A DNA stretch of 64,000 nucleotides. It comes from Amblyomma americanum (lineage: Eukaryota > Arthropoda > Arachnida > Ixodida > Ixodidae). Location of the stretch: the NCBI RefSeq assembly GCF_052857255.1, contig NC_135504.1, forward strand, positions 135,148,929 to 135,212,928. Reading direction: 5' to 3'. Shown here piece by piece: positions 1-10,087 of the stretch (positions are counted from its first letter, which is position 1; every line of letters begins with the position of its first letter). Below the pieces are notes generated by a model. The model was given only the letters and a program-made list of their open reading frames with translations. It ran no database searches and was not told the DNA's origin. Position numbers and translations under genes: made by a program.

Positions 1-197
1 CTGAGATTTGCTGATGACATTGCCTTGCTGAGTCACTCAGGAGGTGAACTGCAAATCATGATCAACGAGTTAGACAGGCAGAGCAGATCGATGGGTCTAA
101 AAATTAACATGAAGAAAACCAAGGTAATGTTCAACAGCCTAGCAAGGGAACAACAGTTCACAATTGGCAGCGAGAGCCTAGAAATGGTGCCGGAATA
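1..197 (+). mobile_element. RTE-like LINE, internal reverse transcriptase fragment
   Basis: Reading from base 1 gives the reverse transcriptase active-site region (LRFADDIALLSHSGGE) followed by the stretch downstream of it. The same peptide is found, almost unchanged, in the near-complete RTE-like LINE on the minus strand at 55989-59192. The match stops after the codons for EMVPEY at about 197, where unrelated minus-strand LINE ORF1 sequence begins. This is a broken fragment whose left end lies outside the window; it cannot encode a working enzyme by itself. Confidence 0.85.
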
Positions 198-1154
198 CAG
201 AGACGACCATGTTGTCATAATGTACGTAACGGGGCTTCTCCTTACCCGCGAAAGTGATGCGTGCTTTGTTGGATGTCCCGAACTTCCGGATTTCCAGGAT
301 GGTGCCGGCGCGCCAGCACACTCTGTCTTTAAGAGTTTGCGTGGTGTCCGAGTTACGGACCACGATCACGCCGTGGCACATGTTGCCGCCGTCTTGTCTT
401 AGGTAACCCCGAAGCGGAATCGACCCATTGTCGGAATTTACTGCGAAGTCCCCGATAAGCTGGTCAACCGCCTCGATGTCCGGGGTATGCACAATGATGA
501 GGTTTTGCTTCGTGAGGCTAGAACGGAGATGGCGCGGGCCCGTTTCAACCCGAAGTACGCTGAAATGGCAGTGCCGTAGCCGGTTTCTGTGAACGCCTCG
601 TGAAGAGAAACGCTTTCTCTGGGCTTTATGACGTAGTCTTCAGGTGTCGGTTTGGGCATTGGACGCGGCTTCCACTTCGAGAACGCCTTGTCCTTGCTTC
701 CCGTAGCGCGCGTCGCGGGAGCGTTCATGTTTCCGACCGACGAACCGGCGGCCGGGGCGGCGCCGAACGCCGCCATCTGGGCTTTGTCTTGGGAGCGGCG
801 TGCAGCCGCTTGAAGCAAAGCTTGACTCCGAATTTCGGGAGTAACCGTCGAATTTGAATCTCCGATGGTGGGCACCGAGGTCCACAACATCGCCTCAGGG
901 TCGTAGCCGCGCACTTCTTGCGCGGAAGTCGCCATCTTGTCCTCGGAGGGCCAATTCCACCAGGCCAGGCGTTGGCGACGCCGTTAGGCTTAACGACGGC
1001 GCCGACGTGGTCGGTCGAAAAACGGCCGTAAATTTAGAGAAAATCGGCCTACCTGGACGAATTCGGAGTCGAATTCGTAGTCCAGGTGTTCCGCTTCGTT
1101 TTCCGGCTCGTTTGACGCTAGTTTTGCCGGGGTAGAATGAACTTCACTCGTCAT
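198..1154 (-). pseudogene. LINE ORF1 (gag-like) fragment, frameshifted
   Basis: Reading leftward, a start codon at 1154 opens MTSEVHSTPAKL, followed by an acidic and low-complexity N-terminal part, then a conserved-looking block (KWKPRPMPKPTPEDY, about 480-640) and a second block with KARITFAGKEKPRYVHYD (about 200-260). The reading frame changes near 1000 and near 490, so the gene is broken. The layout (disordered N-terminus, then RNA-binding-type folded region) fits ORF1 of an I/R1-type LINE; the expected zinc knuckles would lie beyond the break at 198, where an RTE fragment is joined. The leader and first codons recur in copy B (45961-46090), so the duplication boundary lies inside this ORF. 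Clade assignment is inference. Confidence 0.55.
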
Positions 1155-1253
1155 GTTGTTCGAATGATTTTTGTGAGAATTGGAGCGAAAAAACCCTAAA
1201 TAATTAGAACTAAATCTCAGTGCACAGATGGATGAAAAATAAAAAATGTTTTC

Positions 1254-1554
1254 GAGGAATGGAAATGACGCAGTAACTGTCTCCCACATCACTGCTGACA
1301 CCAAAAGCGCACATTAGGGAGGAGATAAAGGAGGGAGTGAAAGAAGAAAGGAAGTAAGTGGTGTCGTCTTGGATCCGGTCTCCGAAATAATTCCGACCAC
1401 CTGGAGATCTTTAACGTGCCCTGACATCGTGCAGCACCCTGGTGTCTTTTGGGTTTCGCATCCATCGAAACGAGGCCGGCGCGGTCGGGTTCTAAACACG
1501 GGTAATCCGGCTCAGTAGACGAGCACCCTAACCACTGAGCCACTGCGGCGGGTC
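1254..1554 (-). mobile_element. Type 1 tRNA-headed SINE (Ruka-like), full length, copy A
   Basis: Read on the minus strand this has a tRNA-like head with an A box (TGGCTCAGTGG) and a B-box-like segment, the core with GATCTCCAGGTGGTCGGAAT, a pyrimidine-rich middle and the 3' part ending in the GACAGTTACTGCGTCATTTCC region. All parts are diverged from the younger copies in this window, so it is an old insertion. The homologous SINE in copy B (46091-46628) is split by another SINE. It sits in or just upstream of the LINE leader shared by both duplicates. Confidence 0.85.
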
Positions 1555-2179
1555 CAGATGGGTGGCTCTGGTATGGTTTTGTATTCTTGGCGTCGAAAGC
1601 TGAAGGGCTCTAGATCATTTTACTTGAAAACTGCCAACATTTTTGTAGCGCAGTCTCCTCGTCGGCACCATGCGTTTTGCGAGCATCACCGCTTTCCTCG
1701 CCCTCCTTTGAAAAACATTGTGGTGGTGTACTTTTGGTTATACCTGGAGTGACGAGATAGCTACAGCTGGCCGGGTGGAACTTGCTCAGTTGATTTACAA
1801 AGTCAATATTTCGCCGCTCCATTACTCTGGGCGTTCCACCTCCATCTTCGTCCACTTCACACGGCGCATGCGCGCAGCTGTGGAAGCTCGTTTTCGCCGG
1901 CGCGCCGCGCCACCGGCACCAACAGCTGCTCCGCATCACTAGGCTCGTCACGTGACCAACCACGTGACGAACCACGCGGTCAACGACGGCACCTCGCCAT
2001 CGGCAGCTGCTCCACACCACGTGACAAACCACGTGACAACTTGACAGTGAAGCGACGGCGTGGCGGCGCAGCCACAAGGTAGCGGCGATGCCACGCTGAA
2101 GGCTCGAAATACTACCGTAATGTACCTATCGCTACACAAACACTCATTCTTTCTCTATTGTGTCCTGTGTGCATATCAG
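1555..2179. other. Shared non-coding sequence of copy A upstream of the BACK-type exon
   Basis: No convincing gene. The stretch is closely matched by 46629-47254 in copy B. It contains several repeats of a CACGTGAC-type motif (1948-2035) alternating with ACCACGTGA, and ends in a pyrimidine-rich run and AG that form a plausible splice acceptor at 2178-2179. ORFs seen here are short and change frame between the two copies, which argues against coding. Confidence 0.5.
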
Positions 2180-2436
2180 GTACGCCCCGGAGATGGTGAC
2201 GGGACTCGCCGTGTGCTGGGACTAGGAGCAGTGCGTCAGGAGCCGGGGCACGGATTCCCTGCTGCAGCTGAAAGTGGTGATGCGTCCTTTCTTTCCCAAG
2301 CTGAGCTTCCTGACTCTGACCGCCGAGGACTTCATCAGGGGCCCGGTCACGTGGGGCATCACGGACGGCGACGAGGCCCTATCCGTGCTGCCGAACATAG
2401 TGTCCAAGAGGGCGCTGCCACTTCCTCCAGGATTCT
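2180..2436 (+). pseudogene. BTB-BACK (kelch-like) family exon, copy A, with in-frame TAG
   Basis: Between a splice acceptor (CATATCAG, ending 2179) and a strong donor (GTGAGT, 2437-2442) lies a 257-base exon-like block. After one leading base the frame reads YAPEMVTGLAVCWD, then a TAG stop at 2223-2225, then EQCVRSRGTDSLLQL and LSFLTLTAEDFIRGPV. The pattern of hydrophobic and charged residues, with LTLTAEDF followed by GITDGDEAL, resembles the second half of a BACK domain in BTB/kelch-like proteins (substrate adaptors of cullin-3 ubiquitin ligases). Start phase matches the end phase of the exon at 38772-39021. Copy B at 47255-47511 has the same length, splice sites and stop codon. Shared nonsense codon means that this is probably a pseudoexon; the family call is inference from motif shape. 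Confidence 0.5.
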
Positions 2437-2650
2437 GTGAGTTGACGCAGCCCCCTTACTAACTGTGCTTAAGTGCTCTGTAAAACTCATGTTTAAGGGC
2501 CAAGGTTGTCCAATGGCTATCCGGATTTGAAAAAATTGGAAGTAATTTGGCAACGACCGCAAATAGCAAAATTGTAAACTTACTAGAGAGCGAAATGAGA
2601 AAAGAACGTGTTTCAAAAGTGCTGACATTTCGGAACGTTTGCCCCTAGAA

Positions 2651-2880
2651 GCCGCCGTGGTGGCTGAGTGGTTATGGCGCTCGGCTGCTGGCCCGAAAGA
2701 CGCGGTTTTGATCCCGGCAGCGGTCGTCGAATTTCGATGGAGGCGAAATTCTAGAGGCCCGTGTACTGTGCGATGTCAGTGCATGTTAAAGAATCCCGGT
2801 TGGTCGAAATTTCCGGAGCCCTTCAATACGGCATCCCTCATAGACAGAGTCTCCTTGGGACGTCAAACCTCTATAAACCA
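2651..2880 (+). mobile_element. Type 2 tRNA-headed SINE, copy A, with 17-bp target duplication
   Basis: A 230-bp SINE with tRNA-like head (TGGCTGAGTGG A box, then GGTTTTGATCCCGGC), a core containing TGTGCGATGTCAGTGCATG, and a 3' end GGGACGTCAAACC...ATAAACCA. It is flanked by AACGTTTGCCCCTAGAA at 2634-2650 and AACGTTTGCCCTTAGAA at 2881-2897, a 17-bp target-site duplication with one mismatch. The same insertion with the same target duplication is in copy B (47727-47956), so it happened before the segmental duplication. Confidence 0.93.
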
Positions 2881-2897
2881 AACGTTTGCCCTTAGAA

Positions 2898-4205
2898 CTA
2901 GTGCAAACGTATTTCGTACAAACTGCTACAAAAAATTAAACGCATTGGCTACCTGTAGCTTTGTTTTCATGGACGTGATGTTGATATACAGCTCTATATT
3001 ATCTCTTTGAAACAACAGACTTGAAATGGAACCATAAAAGAGGCCTACTGGGCATCTCATCAAACAAGAAATTTGTTTTGTTTTCTGTAATATAAGCAAT
3101 TCTTATCAGTAAATCGGGCACACAAACTGCGTGTCTTCATATATGGCCTTTCAAAGGCATCTTTCCTCATTTCCTTTTGGTTGAATAAAGAGCTATGTTC
3201 TATCTCGTTAATCGTATCTGTAGTGTCGGCACTGGTTACCTTTTGCGTCCTGTCCTGCCTATCTTGTTCTTAGTGCGAGGTGTTCACGTCAACACGGCCA
3301 CTCGCTGTCGATAGAGACTATTTCTACTGAAGGCTGGGAACCTTCGCAATAAGTAAGGGGTTGGACACTTATTTCTTTATTTATCACATTACCCAGAGCG
3401 CCTGTTTGGCATTAAAGCTGTGAGGGGAGCGTGAAAACACATTCATAAGAATACTTGCCGGAAGACAGCGAAAAATATATTCACAACAAATGAAATGCAG
3501 CACAATTGATGCAAACAAACAAAATCATAAAAATACAGCAGTGCGGTAAACGATCTATTCGGTCTAATCCTAAGAATGCTTAACAGTGAAAGTACACAGA
3601 ATTAAACCTTCAAAACTTGGTATTAATTAATAAGGACGCGCTAAGGTCAGGAACCAAGAAGACCAAGCACGTACCCTTGGAAAGGTTTGTATCCATGACA
3701 AGCTCGTCACAACTAGCTGTGTATTGGGTAGGAATTGCCCTCAGCAAAAGTAGAAAGTTGTCACAGTACCTTATCCAGAGAGGTGATGAAACAATGGTGG
3801 GATTAAGTAGCACAGCGGTGGTCACGTGTGTGGCGAACGGCCGCTGGGCTCCACATTCTCGCCAGATGTCGCCTGCTACGTAACGCTGTTCGTTCGCGGT
3901 CGTCTCCCCATTTAAGGCAATTCACTGCGTGTTAGGAGATTGATGCTAAACCATGCATAAGCGTCAGAAAAGTGTAATGTTGCGGCTACCTTCGGGAGTC
4001 AGCGGCAGTTTCATCGGCTAAATTCGTCACCACAGAGACCGCGTGATGCCCCGCCCCCGCCTTGTTCAGCCCAGTGCAACAACCCAATGACCACAATACA
4101 GCTGAGTTTTTAGGACAAAATTGCACTCGCATTTTTGTATTGCGGTTCCATCATGTAGACATCACGTGAAACCCCATCATGTCAAGCACTGTTAACCGGC
4201 AATAA
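2898..4205. other. Gene-free shared duplication sequence
   Basis: No coding region is supported. The block matches 47974-49287 in copy B base for base over long runs with scattered substitutions and small indels. ORFs of 71-146 codons on the minus strand (for example near 3610-3825 and 48519-48959) differ in length and frame between the copies, which argues that they are chance ORFs. Confidence 0.5.
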
Positions 4206-4217
4206 AGACAGAAAAAA

Positions 4218-4395
4218 CGCAGCGGCAGGATAGTGGTTTAGCATCCGCGTCGCATGTGGGAGGTGCGGGGTTCGATCCCCAGTTCCGACGGGTACGCACC
4301 GGTGACACAATCGGTACAAGCTTCCCTTGGCGTGGTTCTCGGCTTCATTAGGGTGAAATGCCTGGGAAATAGGCCTTTGATCCGATCTTGAGGAA
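4218..4395 (+). mobile_element. tRNA-Gly-like SINE (type 3), copy A
   Basis: The head reads GGATAGTGGTTTAGCATCC, then an anticodon-arm-like segment and the B box GGGGTTCGATCCCCAG, followed by a non-tRNA body that ends near TGATCCGATCTTGAGG. In copy B (49291-49462) the anticodon arm is intact enough to read CCTCCCATGCGGGAGG, which fits a tRNA-Gly(CCC) origin. The acceptor ends do not pair, so this is a SINE head and not a working tRNA gene. It is shared by both duplicates. Confidence 0.7.
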
Positions 4396-4703
4396 ACGAA
4401 AAATATCTCATGTAATGCCACTATTTGGGCGCAGATGCCCTTGCGGCATAAAAATTAACTATCTTCAGTATGATGCAACGTCTGCTTTGCTTTATTCGCA
4501 CCAGACTTTCTTTCATGCACAAAATTGTATGTGCGGTCATTTTTGTGTTTGTTACCCTTCAATGGACTGCTCGGATCAAAGCAGTGACTCTTCACCACAT
4601 ACGAATACATTATATCGCCGGGAAAGAAGTAATTCACTAAAGGAAAGTATCCTTCGGCGAAAAAATAAACGAAAACAGCGTTCCTAAATAACCACAGTAA
4701 AAG

Positions 4704-5046
4704 TGGTGGTGGTGGTAGTGGTTTTATTAAAAATAATAGTAAAAAGGAAGGAAAAGATTTTTGCTAGCCCCGGCATCTGCCATCGATTCTGAAGCACCTG
4801 AGCTGGGGCAGCGGAAATAAAGGACAGCAGGCAGAATGGAGAAATGAAATTAAAGAGGTGAGGGGACAGGAAGAGAGGATAGGGGGAGAAGTAATATGTA
4901 CAAACTATTTACACAATAAGAAATGTGTCCAGGTTGTGCGCGTGATTAGTTCATTTTAGAGGTATTAAATCACACACGCGCACAGCACTGGGTTGGTTAC
5001 AACTGGAGTGGGGCGTCCAGTTATTAATCGTTCAAGGTAGAACTCG
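4704..5046 (-). mobile_element. 5'-truncated retroelement tail, insertion only in copy A, 11-bp target duplication
   Basis: On the minus strand this 343-bp segment ends in TTAATAAAACCACTACCACC, an ACC-rich 3' tail. It is bracketed by CACAGTAAAAG at 4693-4703 and again at 5047-5057. Copy B has one CACCGTAAA at the equivalent place (about 49756-49765) and no insertion, so the empty site is visible. The same tail family appears at 6092-6211 and in both arms of the foldback at 14367-14970. No ORF is seen. It is the end of a non-LTR retrotransposon or a SINE that shares its tail; which one cannot be told here. Confidence 0.85.
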
Positions 5047-5057
5047 CACAGTAAAAG

Positions 5058-5378
5058 TCGCCGAATTAAAAAAATTTGCTGTGGCTCAACCGGCTGAGTA
5101 AGGTTATAAATACCGCAAGGCAACCGATGTCGGCGCAAAGACGTTGGCAGCATCCGCTGCCCTTTTCCACTTGAGATAACCTTGTTGCTGTGTTGTTGCT
5201 TCTCCAGTCGTGCCTTGAGTTGTTCGGCGGTTTCACTAGCTCCACGAGCCCGCTTTCGTGAGTTATCTCTAGCGAACGCAGCTTCTTGACGCTCTCTCTC
5301 ATAGGGATCGCTAGAAGCAGCCCTGCGCGTCCAATGCTCTGCGGAAGAACTCGCGCCGGTGACCGGTTCTGGCTCCAC
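5058..5378 (-). pseudogene. Charged ORF fragment of unknown origin, copy A
   Basis: Reading leftward from an ATG at 5378, the protein begins MEPEPVTGASSSAEHW and is rich in Arg, Glu and Ala (YERERQEAAFARDNSRKRAR, then SETAEQLKARLEKQQ). It runs into the copy A-specific insertion boundary near 5057. The equivalent stretch in copy B (49771-50095) has the same sequence with frame changes. The charged, EQR-rich composition is similar to the N-terminus of the Helitron-like ORF at 26946-27674, but I see no alignable domain, so relationship to Helitrons is only a guess. Confidence 0.3.
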
Positions 5379-6080
5379 GGCTGCGGTGTCTAGGCGGCGA
5401 GCGCTGGCCTAGGAGCGAGCGTTAAGTACCGCGGTATGACGTCAAAGCCATACCTAAGGAGAGCCTCCAGTTAGGGGTCAAAGTGAAGCGTCATTTGACC
5501 ATCAGCTTTGCTTGCGAGAAGCGGACATTTTCGCTTTAAATCTACCAATCTCGGAGAGGAGAATGCACACATCAAGAACGCGGACGACGGCGCGTTCGAG
5601 GGAGGCTGAAGGCACCGTGTAATAAAGCAATGCCACCTCGAAGCAATCAGTTGTACGGGAGAGAGTTCGTGATTTGAAATTATCAATTGCGTTAATAAAA
5701 TTTCATGATAAATTATGCGCTAACCGTTCTGTTTGTACGCGGATGTTATAACGACCCGTTAATTACAACACTCGCGGTAACTATCAAAATGCGTAGAAGG
5801 GCTGAATATTGAACAGCGACATTTAAGACCGTCCTGGATTGGACTGCGGATGGAGCCGAAATCTCAGCACTTCACCGCAAAATGTCTTCGTGGCCAGCAC
5901 GCAATTCTGCAGCGATTCAACTAGAAAAGCGTGCTAAGCTAGCTGCAAAATAAAATCGATGCTTAATGCATCTCCACTCATGACACAGCACTAAAAGCGT
6001 GGCAGCTGTTTGTTAACTAGGAATTGCGTAGTCATCCTGAGGCTGTGGATTAGCTCAGATAATCCGGGATATAAAAAGCG
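5379..6080. other. Gene-free shared duplication sequence
   Basis: Matches 50096-50790 of copy B with scattered changes. I see no coding region, RNA gene or repeat of recognisable family here. Confidence 0.4.
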
Positions 6081-6091
6081 AAAAGTGTTGG

Positions 6092-6211
6092 TGGTAGTGG
6101 TTTTATTAAAAATAATAGCAAAAAGGAAGGAAAAGATTTTTGCTAGCCCCGGCATCTGCCATCGATACTGAAGCACCTGAGCTGGGGCAGCGGAAATAAA
6201 GGACAGCAGGC
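6092..6211 (-). mobile_element. Short retroelement tail, insertion only in copy A, 11-bp target duplication
   Basis: This 120-bp segment is the last part of the same family as 4704-5046, in the same orientation with the same ACC-rich tail. AAAAGTGTTGG stands at 6081-6091 and again at 6212-6222. Copy B at 50791-50801 has it once and continues directly, so the insertion is specific to copy A (or was lost precisely from B, which is unlikely). Confidence 0.9.
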
Positions 6212-6375
6212 AAAAGTGTTGGCTTTCAGTTTTTTCATAGGCCTAGCGTTGACAACGTTTTAGACTCTAGTGATTTTGAGGAAAAGAGGAACGCATAACT
6301 TGCTTCCTGGGTCAGTGGACGCCTCAATCGTTCTTTGAGATACGTGGCGGTAGTGATGGAGAGAAATTTTCAGGT

Positions 6376-6597
6376 GTTCAGGTGTCCAACGATATATGAG
6401 ACAGATATTGCACCATATTTTTTCGCCGGAAAGGAATTATTATCATTATAATCTTTAGTGTGCACTGACATCGCACTAGACACGGGCGCCTTGGAGTTTT
6501 GCCTCTATAAAAACGTTGCCACCGCGATCGGGATAAGAACCCGGGAACTTCAGATCAGTAGCCGAGCGCGCTAACCACTTAGTCACCGCGGTGGGTC
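6376..6597. mobile_element. Fragments of type 1 SINEs in opposite orientation
   Basis: Bases 6376-6450 hold the 3' part of a type 1 SINE in plus orientation (CAGGTGTCCAACGATATATG). Bases 6455-6597 hold a core and tRNA-like head in minus orientation, ending at GTGACTAAGTGG read on the minus strand. The same tail-then-head order recurs in copy B around 51170-51330. Confidence 0.75.
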
Positions 6598-6645
6598 TGT
6601 GGTGGTGGTGAAAACTTTTATTTGGTGGAAGGGAGTTCGGAAGCC

Positions 6646-6927
<282 letters not shown>

Positions 6928-6965
6928 TGGCTTTATTTCTGCAAGTGAGTTTTAGACGAACAAAC

Positions 6966-7520
6966 TGCGATGACTCAGTGGTTAGCGCGCTAAGGTACTG
7001 ATCCTGAGTTCCCGGGTGGAATCCGACAGCGGCGGCTGCGTTTTTATGGAGGCAGAACGCTAATTCGCACGTGTGCTGTAATAATTGGCTTTTGGGGAAA
7101 GGAAATGGCGCAGTATCTGTCTCATTCATCGTTGGATACCTGTACCGCGCCATAAGGTAAGGGACAAAGGAGCGAGTAAAACCTGAAAGGGAGAGGTGCC
7201 GTAGTGAAGGGCTCTGGAATAATTTCGACCACCTGGGGATCTTTAACGTGCGCTGACATCGCACAGCACACGTGCGCCTTAGCGTTTTGCCTCCATAAAA
7301 ACGCAGCCGCCGCGGTCGGGTTCCGTGTGCTGTACGATTACAGTGCACGGCAAAAATCCCTACGTGGTAGAAATTATTCCTGAGCCCCCACTACGTCACC
7401 TTTTTTTTCATTCTTTCAATCCCTCCTTTATTCATTCAATTAGGGCGCGTTTCAGGTGTCCAACGATATATGAGACAGATACTGCACTGTTTCCTTTTCC
7501 CCAAAACCAATTATTATTGT
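6966..7520. mobile_element. Cluster of three type 1 SINE fragments (plus, minus, plus)
   Basis: A plus-strand tRNA-like head and start of the core (6966-7078) is followed by a minus-strand tail, middle, core and partial head (7080-7320), then a plus-strand core, middle and tail (7324-7515) ending in CCAATTATTATTG. The middle fragment is best preserved. The outer pieces may be one older SINE split by the middle one, since 7078 stops and 7324 resumes within the core. Confidence 0.75.
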
Positions 7521-7529
7521 GTTAGACCT

Positions 7530-7800
7530 TGGTGGGTCAGTGGGCCACTGCGCGCTTCCGCACTGCGTCATGTAGGTCATGACGGGACATGACGTCGGCA
7601 GCCCGAGCCACCTCAGCAAGCTGCGATGTCGGGTCAGCAGACGTGAGGAGGACCTCCCAGTCTTCCCAGCTCGACATGGTGTGCTGTCCTTGAAGGGGAG
7701 GGTCAGCAGGGCAGCCGAAAAACATGCGGGAGAGTGCGGCGTGAGGGTCGCCGCATAGGGAGCTCGCAGGGGACGTGCCACAAAAGTGGGGTAACAGGTG
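7530..7800 (-). pseudogene. LINE ORF2 C-terminus (zinc-finger-like end), copy A
   Basis: On the minus strand the frame gives LCGDPHAALSRMFFGCPADP followed by WEDWEVLLTSADPTSQLAEV and ends near 7530. A Cys/His cluster followed by a tryptophan-rich short helix region is typical of the C-terminal ends of tick I-clade LINE ORF2 proteins. Copy B has the same end at 51545-51804 with LTSADPTSQLAGVARAADV. Only the last part of the protein is present. Confidence 0.5.
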
Positions 7801-8174
7801 AGGGGATGACAGAGAGCGGATCTAGAGGCTTCTGAAGATCTCGTTGGAGTGTCTCTGCCACATGGTCGGCGTCCCTATTCCAGGACACCGCATAACGAGA
7901 CCCCGTCTCTTCCCATTTCACCAGAGCCCTTTGGACTCAAGGAGCTTTCAAAGGGACCACCGAAGGCGTGACGTGTGGCACGTCGGCTCCGTGGAATGAC
8001 CATCTTTTAAAGGAGGAAACGACAACGGACTGCTGAGAAGGTGTTGTGCGTGTGCCGCGGACGTGGTAAGGATCCTGTGAATACTATTACCAAGACCGCA
8101 AGCTTGTCGGATTTCATTGCGTCTTGTGTATTCTACTGCGCCGAAATCCTCAATCAGCCAAACGGTAGGCCTAA
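7801..8174. other. Sequence between LINE fragments, partly missing from copy B
   Basis: Bases of about 7790-8070 have no counterpart in copy B, where the flanking sequence CAATAGTGGG is continued (after a SINE insertion) by GATCCCGTGAATACTATT. Either copy B lost about 280 bp or copy A gained it. No gene is recognised; a continuation of the minus-strand LINE C-terminus upstream is possible. Confidence 0.35.
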
Positions 8175-10075
8175 TGCCGAGGTGGCCTGAGCGGTGGCCG
8201 AGCGCCCCCGACGTTAGGTCCTAGAGACATTGGCGTCACCATGACGATGGAAATGAGCGTTGAGGGTACGGGTGTCGATCCGACATAACTTCAAAGTTTG
8301 GACTTGGTGACAAAAGTATCGGAACATATCGCGGAGCTTCAGGACCGCAAACAACGAGAACGGACAGATGTCGCCGATAAAAAAGCGACGTTCAGCGCTG
8401 GAATAGGCAAAACCGGCAGAGACGCCGGTCGGATACAGTGGACACAAGTAGGGCGCTACGGGAGACGCTCCAATAAAGCGGCGGGAAGAGAGCTCGCAGA
8501 GCTTTCGTTGGCGTCACACCTGCCGCGTCCTGCGAACGCCGGTCACCAGATTATTATTAGGCTCAAAGAAGGACTGACACTAAAAAAGCTCTCGGTGCCA
8601 GTGATTGGCGGGGTACTAAGGATGGCGGCTGGCATTCTGTGGCGGAAAGGTCAAGAGAACAGGATCTTCGTGAACGACAAGCAGGCAACACTGGTATACA
8701 GCACGCCCGAAGAGGACAATGAAAAAAAGTGTTGGGACTGAAGTGAATAAAGCTCGACGAGAAGTACGAGGTGTCGACTTACATGGCGGCACCTGAAAGC
8801 TGTGGCAAAGAATTGGTACGCGGTTTCCGTCTGATGCTGTGTGAGAAAGAAATGCAATTGGCTTTCTCACCCCAGCAGAATCCTCCCATTCTTGGCGCGC
8901 AGGATGGGCGAAACTAACTCAGTGATCATCACTATTGGTCACGCCTATGTGCCGAAATAGATTATCTGTTTCGGGGTGCCAATGAAGTGCTTTCTATACA
9001 AGAAGAGATATGAAGTATGCTACATGTGCGTTGAGGTGTGGCGACGTGTGCGACAGTCCGCATGCGGAGTGCAGAGGGTGTGGGGCAACCTCCCCGACGA
9101 AGGCCCACGAGTGTGTGCCGACACTGCCGAGGTGCCAACTGTATGGCAAGGATCACATCGCCGGAGATAAGAGGTGCAGGGCACTCTTCTGAACACCTTA
9201 TATAGACAAGAAGCGACAGAAGAAAATGAAGATTGAATACAAAGCGAGATAGAATGAACAGAGGCGCATGGCTGACGCAGAAAAGCAACGGCGCAGGTGG
9301 AACAGCTAGTTTAGAGACCATTCGAGGAGAGAATCGGGACATCTCAGCAAGTCGAGACGGCGCTCTGGATATTTCCCTCGACTTCCATCGCTGGGAAAAG
9401 AGAAACCTACACCGAAGGAACCACAGGAGCGTAGTGGCGGCACGAAGACGAAGACAAAGTCTACTGGACCAAAGATGGATTGGGTAAATAAGGTCTCCCA
9501 GAATGCTAATGCATAAATTATTAATGCTCTTCAAGAGGAAAACTAGATTTTACAAGAGCAAATTGGAGAATTACGAAAACAACTTGATGAAATTAAGAAA
9601 CAGCTAGCAAAATACCTCAACCAGAACCGGAAACATCCCGGACATCTAATCCTCCACCCTTAAAGAGGAAGAGAGCTAAGAAAACAGAGATCGTGGATCG
9701 TCACGGAGTGAGAATTGTAGCTCTTGAAGTTGAAACAAAGCCTTTGCATGGAATGCTTCAAACGGTACTTGAGCAGCTGAAACAGATCGGCACTGCTGTC
9801 GAGCAAATGAAGGTTGACTATAGGAAAAGGAAGTTGCAACGGCTCTGCCAAGAGGCTCAAGTACTCAAACAGAATCGATCTGAGCGTCACTGTAATAACA
9901 AAAATTGGCAGTGGAACTGTAGAGGCTTCTCACATAAACGTGCGGTTATGCAGTGCATTCTCGCCAATGGCAATATACCGGAGGTTACTGCAGTCAAGAA
10001 GAGCGGAAAAAATGCTACATTATCGGACAACAATTCTTTTTGGTGTCGGGTAATGCTACCGATGCTACCGGTAAA
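8175..10075 (+). mobile_element. I-like LINE, ORF1 and start of ORF2, copy A, degenerate
   Basis: Reading rightward with several frame changes: a folded region containing HQIIIRLKEGLTL and VPVIGGVLRMAAGI (8540-8640), a zinc-knuckle region with repeated Cys and His residues including CDSPHAECRGCG and HIAGDKRCRALF (9010-9190), and a C-terminal coiled coil (LHGMLQTVLEQLKQIGTAVE, about 9745-9805). ORF2 starts with WQWNCRGFSHKRAV near 9910, the opening of an AP-like endonuclease. Copy B (52334-54892) continues through the endonuclease; copy A jumps at about 10075 into a gag fragment. This is a non-LTR retrotransposon relic with no intact ORF. Confidence 0.75.
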
Positions 10076-10087
10076 GCTACTGCACAT

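Noticed and set aside
2060..2440. 126-codon ORF over the BACK-type exon and its 47135-47515 counterpart
   Set aside because: It is the out-of-phase shadow of the exon frame; composition is Gly/Arg/His-rich and ignores the splice sites.
3610..3883. Overlapping ORFs with a paralogue near 48519-48993
   Set aside because: Frame and length are not kept between the two copies, which is unlike a conserved protein.
4218..4292. A functional tRNA-Gly gene
   Set aside because: A and B boxes are present but the acceptor stem halves do not pair, and SINE body follows; the same holds at 49291.
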